Below, in pieces: positions 22,130 through 31,404 of a DNA stretch of 64,000 nt; within the stretch, counting starts at the first letter, position 1, and every line of letters starts with the position of its first letter. The translations under genes and the position numbers were made by a program. The stretch spans positions 57,086,001 through 57,150,000 of the forward strand of contig CM070907.1 in the NCBI GenBank assembly GCA_036417435.1, given 5' to 3'. The DNA comes from Inia geoffrensis. Its lineage: Eukaryota; Chordata; Mammalia; Artiodactyla; Iniidae. The notes below the pieces were generated by a model that saw only the letters and a list, made by a program, of their open reading frames with translations, had not been told where the DNA came from and ran no database searches.

Positions 22130-22777
22130 GAGCGTTCCGCCTGTCCACCCGGCGGCTGCAGCCTCAACTCGCTCCGAGGGGAAGGTGGACACCGCGGCAG
22201 GCTAGGAGACAGGAGCGCCGCGCCGGCTGCAGAGGGCGCGAGGCTGGGGTCGCGTCTCCCAGTTCTTCCCTCCAACCGCAGCGCGTGCGGGGCCGCCGCA
22301 GCCGGCGCTCGCCCCGCAAGGCAGGCTGCAGCCCCGGAGCCCGGCGCCGCCTCGCGGGCTCCTCCAGCGCCCGCCGGGGCCCTGGGGCGGGCGGTTCTGC
22401 AGAGCGGCTGCGGGCGCTGGGGCCAGGGTGGGGAAGGGGATCCGGGCGAGGCCGACGAACCTCGGCCCGCGCCCACCTCCCTGCTCTCCCCTAGCCCTGG
22501 CTCCCAGGCTCCAGTGCGCGGCAAGCTCCGGGGGCTGCGCGGCAGAGGCTCGGGGCTCCAGACCGACTCGCCTCACCGGCAACCCGCACCCCTGCCGTCC
22601 CCCCTGCCTCCCCCGGTGCGGGCCGGGGGAGCGGGCAAGCCTCTCCCGGAGCCCTGGGCATCCTGGCGAGCTGCTCCGACCCTGCCCCAGCTAGCGAGCG
22701 CAGAGAGTATTGAGAGCGAGCGAGGCGCCGCCGCGGTCCCCAAAGGCGCTTTTCCGTAGAACGGATCGCGCCGCCTT

Positions 22778-22780
22778 ACC
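22778..22780 (-). other. Candidate 5' splice donor, minus strand
   Basis: Read on the minus strand the sequence is gcagccacg|gtaaggcgg, a good match to the donor consensus at +1 to +5. It would end a GC-rich first exon transcribed leftwards from around 23.1-23.3 kb. Donor-like strings occur by chance, so this is suggestive only. Confidence 0.35.
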
Positions 22781-23108
22781 GTGGCTGCAGGCTGCCGCCG
22801 CCGGAGAAGCGGGGAGGAGGGCGGCAGAGAGGCAAGGCGCCGCGCCGGTGGCTCCTCTCGCTCTCGGCGGCGAGGCTCCTCGGCTCCGCGTGCCCGAGCA
22901 GGACGCCCAGGAAAGAGCAGGTCCCGACTCTGCGCTCAGCTCCAGCGAGACCAACAATAGCTCCCGCAGGGAGCGAAGCCCCAGCAAGTCTCCAGCCGCG
23001 CGCGCACTCCTGGCTCCGGCTCCCGGCCGTTCCCGGCCGGCGTCCCTACCAGCACTGCTGCCCCACATGAAACAGCTGCAATCCCGAGGCTTCTGGGGGG
23101 TTGGGGCG

Positions 23109-23149
23109 GGTGTGTGCGCGCGCGCGCGTGTGTGAGTGTGTGTGTGTTT
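23109..23149 (+). repeat. (TG)/(CG)n alternating tract
   Basis: gtgtgtgcgcgcgcgcgcgtg followed by tgtgtgtgtg: a purine-pyrimidine alternation of about 40 nt with Z-DNA potential, close to the putative transcription start area. Confidence 0.9.
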
Positions 23150-23250
23150 AATAGCTTCCCTCCTCTTCTTCCCCTCCCTGCCTGCTCGCCTGGCTGCCTC
23201 CGTCCCCAACCCTCGCTCTCTACACACAGACGGAGAGGGCGAGCGAGACA

Positions 23251-23290
23251 CACACCACACACACTCACACACACACGCACACGCACACGC
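23251..23290 (+). repeat. (CA)n-rich run
   Basis: A cacaccacacacactcacac-type run followed by acacgcacacgcacacgc. It is low-complexity and makes the open frames over it (HTHTHTHA-type) artefacts. Confidence 0.9.
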
Positions 23291-23315
23291 AGGTTACATG
23301 AATGGGAGGCTGCAG

Positions 23316-23320
23316 CCAAT
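23316..23320. promoter_or_regulatory. CCAAT box
   Basis: gcagccaatcc on the plus strand is a good NF-Y type CCAAT core. In a CpG promoter it is likely within 150 bp of a start site; direction cannot be fixed because NF-Y sites work in either orientation. Confidence 0.45.
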
Positions 23321-23450
23321 CCTAGGAGGCTGGGCGAGCCGCGGCTCACAGGCTAAGGGAGCAGGACCGCACCACTGCACCGGGGGGCGCCACGCAGGTG
23401 ATGCGCGTCCTCCCGGGGCACCTCACCCGCCTCTCGGCCAGCCCAGTCTC

Positions 23451-23885
23451 TCTGTTCTTTCTGACGTCTTCCCCTCTCCCCTTCCCTCTTTTCTCTCCGC
23501 TTCGTTCTCCGTCTTCTCTCCTTCCTATTTCCTTTTCGTTCTCGAATTCTCCGAGTTCTCTCAGTTCACTTTCTCGGTCTCCTCTTTACTTTCACCGTCC
23601 TCGCTTGCTCTCTCGCCCCCTTTCTCAAACTTTCTCCTCCCTTGTCCCAACTTTTCTCGACTTCCTCTCCTCTTGCCCTTTGTTCTCTTTCCTCCCGCTT
23701 TGGCCTCCTCCCCCGTCTCTCTGCAGTGTTTTCTGGTCTCCCTTCCTTACCCCCATCGCCTGTCCCTGGGTCTCTCTTGGGCGCGTGGCCCCGCTCCCAG
23801 CCGACTCCCTGTTGTTATTTCACGCCTGCAACACTTGTGCAGGGACGTCTCTCTCGCCCTTGCTGCTTCAGCACAGCCAGAGGTA
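23451..23885 (+). other. Pyrimidine-rich stretch ending in a candidate plus-strand donor
   Basis: A T/C-rich run of more than 300 nt (ttctctccg, cctttctcaaa, tctctctgcag etc.) ends with ccagag|gtaata, a fair donor at 23,882|23,883. The frames here (253 and 162 codons, S/L/P/F-rich) reflect the pyrimidine bias and show no domain. It may be 5' UTR of a rightward transcript. Confidence 0.3.
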
Positions 23886-24107
23886 ATAAAAAGCTGAGAA
23901 CTAGAGTTCCTTCCTCGGGCACGCAAGACGCGCAAAGAAAGGCCCTCCTTCTTCGGACAACTTCCCCAGAACCATGGTAACAGCTACTGAGTCGCGATAA
24001 CAATCATTTAAAAAATAACTGCAGTGAATGTGGTCCAAGAGGTTTCTGTCCTTCGCCTGTCTGGATCGTGATCGCCAGCACAATGCAAGAGAAGGGCATT
24101 TTTATAT

Positions 24108-24340
24108 GATGGGAGAGGCAGCTTGGTGCAGTGGCAACTTGCTGGGGCTTAGGGAAGAAATTCCCACCCCAGCCCTGCTGCATGCTAACTGTATGACTTC
24201 GTGCAGGCCATTACTCTTTATCCAGCCTCAGTCTTCTCATCTATAAAATGGATAGTTGTGGTGAGGATTAAAAGAGAGAACAAAGGAAAGAAAGCTCTGG
24301 ACATACAGGAGATACTCCATTAATGTTAGTTTCCTTCCCT
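24108..24340 (+). mobile_element. MIR SINE, near full length
   Basis: Sense MIR with head gaggcagcttggtgcagtgg, then tgctaactgtatgacttcgt, cagcctcagtcttctcatct, ataaaatggatagttgtggt, gaggattaaaagagagaaca and the 3' end acaggagatactccattaat. Confidence 0.8.
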
Positions 24341-25145
24341 CCCATCCCTTTTTAAAACTTCCTTCACCATCTTCTGCTACATTGTATCTCCATGATCTCC
24401 TGCGCTTAATGAAGGAGGAAGTGTGACAATGCTAATGTCATAAAAATGTGAAACAAGGTCGAGGATATTTTAAAATCTGGATTGTGTGGTCAGGATACTG
24501 TCTAGCCAGTTGCCATCCACTGATTACAGAGGCATCAGAGATTACAGGATAAACTTGGGGAGCTGGAACGCCCTTTCAACATCTAACTGAGGCTTTCCAG
24601 AAAGTCAGGGATGAGGGGAGGAATGGGTGAGAGATTTACACACACTTTGTTCAATCTGTTTTTTAAATGTTCATGATCACTGAACACTGACCAGTGACAA
24701 AGCCTCTGAGACTAACTGAAATGTCGAGTCTCTGCCTTTGGATAACATTTATCAACCTTGTGTCCTCACTGCAGACATCAAATGCTGCGGATAAGCTGGG
24801 ATTGGCAGTCAGATTCAGTCCTTTGACAAAAATCTGTTGTCCACTTATTCTGTGGTTGGCGTTCTGACTGGCTCTGGGCATCCAGTAGTGAGGCAAATGG
24901 GCCCTGCCTTGGTGAGTGTACCGTGCAGTAGACATGTGTGACAAAGGTGTAATAGGAAAACGAGTCACATATACCTTGAGAAATGCCACTTGTTTGGTGG
25001 ACAAAAATCTTTCAAAATATGAGGTCCATGGAGCAGTAGGGGGTGGAATAAAGGGATCCTTGAGAGTGAACATTTTGGAATTCACTTTTCATTCTGTGCA
25101 CCTCATTTGACCAATAAAGCAGAGGCCCAAATGATAAAAGTAGTA
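24341..25145. other. Unassigned non-coding stretch
   Basis: No repeat or gene recognised; moderate AT content. The minus frame 24663-25085 has no domain signature. Confidence 0.4.
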
Positions 25146-25149
25146 GACG

Positions 25150-25705
25150 AAAGTATCATGAGAAACAAGATATGCTGCATAGTCTCAAAGTATCTTTGAT
25201 TAACTTCGAAGGGGAAAACATTAACTTTATAGTTGAAAAACCTGGCCAACTCCACCTTAATCAAGTAATTACTAAGTCAGCATCATTAGGAATATGGCAG
25301 ATAGACATCATATGCCTCCTGATGTGTGATACACTGAGAGGGACATCACATGTCTTCTGTGGTATTCCTGCCAAAAATGAATAACCTGAGTCGAATCATG
25401 AAGATACATCAGACAAATGCAAACTGAGGACCATTCAGGGAAATAGCTGTCATGCACTCTTCAAAAATACCGAAGTCTTAAAAGACAAAGACTCTAGACA
25501 GTTCCAGATTAAAGGACCGGTTTAGTTGTCATAACGATAAAGGCAACATGTGGTCCTAGATTGGGACATTAATGGGACGGCTGATAAAATTAAAATAAGG
25601 TCTGTAGATTAGACAACAGCTTGTATCAATGTTAATTTCCTGGTTTTGATAATTACTGTGGTTATGTAGGAGACTATCCTTTTTTTTTTAGGAAATACCT
25701 GACTG
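25150..25705 (+). mobile_element. Old mammal-wide repeat, LINE-like 3' region, class not fixed
   Basis: A recognisable high-copy sequence order: gacatcatatgcctcctgat, gataacctgagtcgaatcat-like, atcagacaaatgcaaactga, gttccagattaaaggaccgg, gtggtcctagattgggacat, cttgtatcaatgttaatttc and gataattactgtggttatgt. I know this as a common old repeat but cannot state the family with confidence. Confidence 0.5.
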
Positions 25706-25709
25706 AAGT

Positions 25710-26440
25710 ATCTAGTGGTTAAAAAGATGAACAAAGCCCAATCCCCACCTTCAAGGAGAGGCACAGTGTGGTGGGTTTCTGCCTAAGAAATGGGCAGAGT
25801 GTGAGCACAGAAGGATGCCCAAGCAAATCTTTGTGGGTAAAGGAAGACTTCCTGTAGGAGGTGGCATTCCAGCTGAGTTGTGAAGGCAAGAAAGTTTGCT
25901 AGATCATGAAGGGAGGGGAGGTGCTTTTTAAGTAAAGGTAATAGTACAAGGACGTGGACAAAAGCATGAGACACTCACTAAGGCCATGGAGTTGGCCTGT
26001 GAAGGGGGTGCCTGGGGTAGAGTCTAGAGCAGTAGGTAGGGTTGGTTCTTGAAGGGGCCTCAAGGAAGCTGAGGATCTCACGCATCCTGAAAGCTCAGGT
26101 GCTGGGTGTGTGGGGAGCAAGGAGTTGGTTATTAAAGGCTTTTAGTTAGAAGAGGCAAGTGATCTTAAGTGTATTTGAAAAAGGTGATCTTAACAGCACA
26201 GTGGAGAAATGAGTTAAAGGGAGTAGCTTGGGAAGACCGGAGATGCTCATTTAGGTCATTTAAGTACACTAAGGCAACTGCAGTGAGGCTGGAGAGGGGA
26301 GGAGACATTTGAGAGAAATGGAGGTTGTAAAACGAACAGTTTTGGTGGCTGGTTGGATGGGCTGGGCAAGGAGAAATCCAAAGTGACTCCTAATTCTCAA
26401 GCTTGGGTACCTGGATGGAGGGTGGCTCTAGTCACTTCGA
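25710..26440 (+). mobile_element. L2-like LINE fragment
   Basis: The sequence follows the same high-copy L2-type order as the fragment at 8.8-9.3 kb: aggcattccagctgagttgtg-like, cactcactaaggccatggag, agttattaaaggcttttagt-like, aagtgatcttaacagcacag-like, gaggctggagaggggaggag, and aaagtgactcctaattctca. Decay makes the ends uncertain. Confidence 0.55.
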
Positions 26441-26629
26441 CGTCCAGAGAAATTCAGGAGGAAGTGGAGGTTTTAGAAAGAAAAGTAAGGTCAGTTGTTA
26501 CCATGTTGTAATCTAACTACAGCTAGCTTGAGATTCTCCTGTACAGCTCCTCTGTTCCATAGAGCATTTTACACTGCTGTAAAATTCAACCTAACACTCT
26601 CCAAATGGCCAGTCCCATGTATTAACCAG

Positions 26630-26660
26630 AAAAAAACAAAACAAAACAAAAAAACAGTAG
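26630..26660 (+). repeat. (AAAAC)n A-rich run
   Basis: aaaaaacaaaacaaaacaaa-type run of about 25 nt, probably within or at the edge of the old L1 fragment that follows. Confidence 0.8.
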
Positions 26661-27055
26661 ATTAGATATCGTAGTAGCACATTATTTGTAATAAAGGGAA
26701 AAAATGGAAACAGCCTAAATGATCAACTAGGATAAGTAAACTGGGGGACAGCCTTGTTGAAATATTATGCAGCCACTCTAAAGTTTTTCTTTTTTTGCAG
26801 AGTTTTTTATGCCATGGGAAAATGCCAAGGTTAGCATGTAAATTTTTTAAGAGGCAGACTTCAAAACTGTTAACTACATAAAAATCATCGTGGAGAAAAA
26901 TCTGAAAACAACTCATGGCAATTGTTAACAATGGTTGCCTCTGGGTGATAGGGTTATGAGTAATATATATTCTTCTTCATGCTTTTTTGAAACTTTCTAA
27001 CTTTCCCACAATGAACATTCATTATTTTCATAACAAAAAATAAAAAGCCATCATT
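26661..27055 (+). mobile_element. Old L1 fragment (L1M-type)
   Basis: Sense old L1 3' sequence: atggaaacagcctaaatgat, gaaatattatgcagccactc, gcatgtaaattttttaagag, aaaatctgaaaacaactcat and tgcctctgggtgatagggtt, then cacaatgaacattcattatt. Confidence 0.7.
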
Positions 27056-28375
27056 AACAAAATGGAAAACGGCTGTGACCCCCCCATCCACTTTATCCCT
27101 TTTCAATCCACCCTTCCCACTCCTCCCGTAGACTAACTGCCTTTAAGCTTTATCTTTGAGAGTGAAATAAGAGAGCATTTAACAAATCAGGGGAAATTAT
27201 CAGCTGGGCTGAAGAGGGGGAGAAGGTGTTTTAGGCAGGCAGATGTGTTATTAGAGCTGTTGAAACTGTATATATTAAAGATGTTTGCATTGCCCTTACT
27301 GATTCTGTGATATGTTACAAGGAGAAGAAAACCTATAATGGGGCCAAGAAAATGTGCTCCTTTAAAGGGCAAGTTTTAATTAGGAAATGTATTTATTTGC
27401 AAAAACACTTCTTTTCATAGCCCAGCAGTTACTGTAAAATTGTTTCTAAAGCAGGTGTTTCAAGTAAGGAGGCAGGTAGGGGCAAGGGGCAATGCTTCGT
27501 GCCTGTTGTCTGATACTACATCAAATACGCAAGCTGGTTGCATAGGATTTGGATACCCAGTGATAAGCACCATCAAGTGTTCACAATTAGAGAGAAAAGT
27601 GCAGACCAGAGGATGCTCTTATTCTTTGGAAAGGTTGCTGTAAATGGCACTCTGGTTAGGTTCCCTCAGCATCTGTGATTTTTCATCTCATGGAATTATT
27701 TACTATGTGGCTACGTTCCCCAACCCAATAATAATAACACCTTCCACAGCACAGCCCTTTCACCTTTTTGAAAGGCCCTCCACATCTGTTGATTCACTCA
27801 AGCCTTGCATCCATCCTGGCTGGGATCCTGTTATTTGAAGTTTACAAGGGAAGAACGGGGACCCAGAGAGGAAGAGCAGTGGCTAAAACTAAAGAAAGAA
27901 CAGGGACGTTCTTGGAAAGCCTTCTGTGTGGCTCTGGGGTGTCCAGGGTTTGTTACCTCATCACATCCTCAAGATAACTTGGGAGGGAGGGTGAATAAAC
28001 TGAGGCTTATGTGGTTCCGGCTCAATAGAATCAGAATGGGAACCCAGTTCTCAGAATTCCCAGGCCAGTGCCTTTCCCAGCATGACCCCATTTTTAAAAA
28101 CCAAGAGGTGAGGCTAGGTGTTATTCTCTGACAGTTTGTGCAGAGAGCTGTCTTTCTGTATGATGGAAATTAAAAGCTGGTATGTAGGGGTAAACGATGA
28201 CTTTTGAATGTGTCTGCTAGAAAAGAAGGGGAAAGCCTCTGCTTGGATTCACAGAAATTTTCTCTTTTAGAGAAATGGTTGGTTCTTGTCTCTCTCTCCC
28301 CCACCTCCACTGCAACAGAGTATTTGGCACTCAGAGGTTCTTAGTAAATATTCCTTCCCTGAGTGAAAAAACAAA
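27056..28375. other. Mostly unassigned DNA with a MIR-like fragment
   Basis: A weak antisense MIR-like segment is seen at about 27,750-27,890 (caaccctgg-type order: catccatcctggctgggatcc, acaagggaagaacggggacc, cagagaggaagagcagtggc). The rest has no recognised repeat or gene. Confidence 0.4.
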
Positions 28376-28379
28376 TGCT

Positions 28380-28590
28380 AATAACAAAATAGCTAGCATG
28401 TATTAAGCACTGTGCCCAGGACGGAGCAAAGGGTATTGCCTCATTTAAATTTTAGAGCAACACCATGTGGTAGATACGATTATTATCCCTATTCTGTAGG
28501 TGAGAAAACAGACATGGAGAAGGCAATTTGTCCAAGGTCACATGGCTGATACATGGCGAAGCCAGATTCCAACTTGGATTGTTCTGAGTC
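28380..28590 (-). mobile_element. MIR SINE, antisense
   Basis: Antisense MIR: agctagcatgtattaagcac, tgtgcccaggacggagcaaa, attattatccctattctgta, ggtgagaaaacagacatgga and ttgtccaaggtcacatggct. Confidence 0.8.
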
Positions 28591-28617
28591 CAGGCTCATA
28601 GCCACCATATATGGTAT

Positions 28618-28650
28618 TGGATGGATGGATGGATGGATGAATGAATGGAA
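28618..28650 (+). repeat. (GGAT)n tetranucleotide repeat
   Basis: ggatggatggatggatggat followed by gaatgaatgg; five perfect ggat units. Confidence 0.9.
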
Positions 28651-28789
28651 TTAATGATACCAGCAATGAAGTGAGCTCTCCATGAACTGCAGTACATCTT
28701 ATGGTATGGCTAATCTCGTCTAGAATAGGCCATCCCATTGCTCTCCATGACTGCACCCCATTTATATCCTACATCACGTTTCACAAGCT

Positions 28790-28950
28790 GCAATTATTTG
28801 TGTATGCATTTGTTTTACTTAGTTTTTTGAATGTCTGCCCAACTTGCAATGTAATTTCCATGAGTGTCTTGGTCACTGTTACGATGACCAAGCACAATGC
28901 TTGGTGCAAAAGTAGGTGTTCAATAAGTATTTGTGAAATGAATGAATGAA
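28790..28950 (+). mobile_element. L2-like 3' end
   Basis: gtctgcccaacttgcaatgt, aatttccatgagtgtcttgg, cacaatgcttggtgcaaaag, and gtgttcaataagtatttgtg ending in gaatgaatgaac, the standard L2 3' order and GAATGA tail. Confidence 0.65.
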
Positions 28951-29724
28951 CGTGGGCTCCCATCCCTTTAAAGTGGTAGAGGGCCTGTGAGTATGTATAC
29001 ACATGCCCTTGTAAAAGATGGGTCTTTTACATGAATTTACTCCAACCCACACCAACTCTGCCTTGAGCGCATGTGGTTCTGGCAGTGGGGCTGAGGTGCA
29101 GATGAGCATGTAATGGTTCTGACTGTGTTCCTTCACTGACATTTGCTCCCAGATTGCAGGGAAAACACTCATCAGAAAAAAGCAGCATCTGTTATGGTCA
29201 AAGGTGACAAGCTGGCAAAATTCCACAGTGGAAGCATCCCCTCTGATTAGGTCAGCCCCTACTTTCACAGCAGAGAGGCGCTGTATCAGCTGACATCCCT
29301 TTCTGAGAGCTGGTGGCAATGGTTTCCTCAAAAGGAGCTCTCCTAAAGCTTTCCTCCTGCATGCTGAATGCCATGTGGTACTTTCCAAAGAGGATGCATC
29401 CTCCTTTCTTGACAATTTTTGTCCTCCTTTCTCATCATTTGCCTAACAAGACTTCTTTGCCACTCTTGTGGATATGCCTTTTTTTGTACACCAGGCAGAT
29501 CTGGTGGCAGCTGCTGGTCTTCTGCAAAGCTAAATCAGATACATTTCCTAGTCTTAGATGTCTGCAGCCTTAGAACTGCACATTGGTCCAGAGGGCCGTG
29601 GCCATTGGTCCAGGAGTCATCAAGAATATAACAAACAAAGCAAACAAAAAAGCAAACACAAAGTCTTCCGCTAAATAACCAAAGCCTCTGTAGGGTGATT
29701 CTAATGACTGTGATGCCAGACCCT

Positions 29725-29815
29725 GACCCAGTTCTTTACACAGATCCATACACTTAAGCCTTATGACAGTCCTACAAACTAAATTCTATTACTACTCCCA
29801 AATCAGATTGTAATC
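29725..29815 (-). mobile_element. MIR-like fragment, antisense
   Basis: Short segment ttctttacacagatccatac, cttaagccttatgacagtcc and taaattctattactactccc, as in the 5' half of an antisense MIR. Confidence 0.5.
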
Positions 29816-29869
29816 TGGTATTTCTAGGGCTGATTAGCCTGTGGGATGAAAAGAGTGGCATTAATGTTA

Positions 29870-29953
29870 ATCCCCAAATAACCACATACTGTTCTGTTCT
29901 GCGTATTGCTTTTTCCATTTAACAATATGTCTTGGAAATAGCTGCCTCCTCAT

Positions 29954-29986
<33 letters not shown>

Positions 29987-30260
29987 AGTACGTGGGCCTC
30001 TCACCGTTGCGGCCTCTCCCGTTGCGGAGCACAGGCTCCGGACGCGCAGGCTCAGCGGCCATGGCTCACGGGGCCAGCCGCTCCGCGGCACGTGGGATCC
30101 TCCCAGACCGGGGCACGAACCCGTATCCCCTGCATCGGCAGGCGGACTCTCAACCACTGCGCCACCAGGGAAGCCCCTCATTCTTTTTTTATGGTTGTAT
30201 ACTACTTCATTATAGGGATGGACCCTTTGAATTTAACCACAAGGATCACAGTGATTATGA
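29870..30260 (-). mobile_element. Old L1 fragment, antisense, split by a SINE
   Basis: Left part: ctgcgtattgctttttccat, taacaatatgtcttggaaat. Right part after the SINE: tggttgtatactacttcatt, and ggatggaccctttgaattta. Together they read as one antisense L1 3' region interrupted at about 29,956 by CHR-type SINE copy 5, so the L1 predates the SINE. Confidence 0.6.
29956..30176 (-). mobile_element. CHR-type SINE, copy 5
   Basis: Antisense copy with a 29-nt T tail, gcagtacgtgggcctctcac, antisense B box ggggcacgaaccc and end at gaagcc. The flanks share ctcattctttttt (starting at about 29,949 and 30,177), giving a target-site duplication of at least 12 bp. It is inserted in an old L1. Confidence 0.95.
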
Positions 30261-30499
30261 TACATTCATTTAAATAAAGCTCAAGAAATTAACGTAAGAT
30301 CAGGTACCATCCCCAAAACGTTAAATAAGTGAATTAAATTATATTCTCACTGTCAAGTCTGGTCACTCTTAAAAAGAAGCAGTCCAAAGGATGTTGAAGT
30401 TTCAGATCAGTTGGAAAAGGATGAACATTTCAATTTCAATCAACAGTGCTGTGGTAACTGACAAACCATTTGGGGGTTGAGGGGAGTGAGATCCCCACC

Positions 30500-31400
30500 C
30501 CTTTTGGTATCACTTAAAAACTTTTCACACTGAATATTAAAAAGAGAAAATATGAAAGTTCTAGAAAAAAACACAGATGAGAATTTACACGATTTGGAGA
30601 TGGATAAAGATCTTTTTAAGTGAGTCATGAAAAGGAAAATGTCATAAAGGAAAATGTTAAAAATCTGACTATATAAAAAATTCGGAAAATTTTATACTTA
30701 TAAAACCAAGAGAAAAATCAAAACAACAACAAAACGTTGCGGGAATATGTGAAACATGTATGAAAAAGTGCTGCTGTCCTTAATATATAATGAGGTTTTA
30801 CAAACATATAAGAAAAAGACATCTCAGCAGAAAAGTTGGAAAAGGACATAAAAAGCTACTTTACTAAAAAAGTACGAAGCTAAACAAATGATGTATATTT
30901 AATTCACTTGTAACTCCAAGAAATGCAAGATAACAAGAACACTGAGAGTTTTTTCTTTTTAGGTATCAAATGAGAAATGTATAAGACAAAAATGACATAC
31001 TCAGAAAATAGTTACTCTTCCTATACTGCCAATGGTTATATATTGACACAACCTTTCTGAAAGATAATTTATCAATATTTAACAAAAGCCTTCCATTGTG
31101 TGGGGCTTTCAACCCAGGAATCTATGTCTACATTTAATAGAGTTAATGAAAATAATCATGGATAGACACAAAGGATTATGTAAGAGTTTTATCAGTAGTA
31201 ATAGTGACAGATTGGAAACCATCTTAATTGTCAAACAATTAGTAAATGATCAAATGTATTAGGGTACATCATAGTATGATGAGCTATTACACAGCTATTA
31301 TAGATCATGGTGTAGAAGAATATGTAATGAACTTGGAAAGGATTCACAATTAATATTTTTGTGACTTATTAAAGAAACTTATTAAGGAAAATTCCAAAAA
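30500..31400 (+). mobile_element. Old L1 ORF2-end/3' region (L1M-type)
   Basis: Sense old L1 with typical steps: gatggataaagatcttttta, a gaaaaagtgctgctgtcctt block, taatatataatgaggtttta, cttgtaactccaagaaatgc, aacaagaacactgagagttt, and ctttcaacccaggaatctat. Heavily decayed; ORF2 is not open. Confidence 0.6.
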
Positions 31401-31404
31401 GTTT

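Larger units (their letters stand above)
19430..23450. promoter_or_regulatory. Large CpG-rich promoter domain, probably bidirectional
   Basis: About 4 kb stands out by dense CpG and GC against a CpG-poor background. The densest parts are about 19,440-20,420 and 22,120-23,100; 21,600-22,020 is poorer. It contains GC boxes (gggcgg/ccgccc types, for example near 19,728 and 22,386), a CCAAT box at 23,316-23,320 and alternating purine-pyrimidine tracts. Candidate splice donors exist on both strands: minus 22,780|22,779 (acg|gtaagg), minus 21,176|21,175 (aat|gtaagt), plus 23,397|23,398 (cag|gtgatg) and plus 23,882|23,883 (gag|gtaata). A 4-kb island of this kind is typical of promoters of developmental regulators, but I do not recognise the gene. 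Long GC-rich frames here are expected from composition and are not called as CDS. Confidence 0.8.

Noticed and set aside
22691..23272. 193-codon minus-strand frame in the CpG domain
   Set aside because: GC-rich sequence lacks stop codons by composition; the frame starts in a (CA)n tract (HTHTHTRARAHT) and shows no domain. More likely 5' UTR or untranscribed.
23136..23897. 253-codon plus-strand frame, the longest in the window
   Set aside because: It reads through a (CA)n microsatellite and a pyrimidine-rich run, giving S/L/P/F-rich low-complexity peptide. No protein family matches.
28618..28650. CRISPR-like or satellite array
   Set aside because: It is a simple (GGAT)n run. No spacer-repeat arrangement exists anywhere in the window, and the DNA is mammalian.
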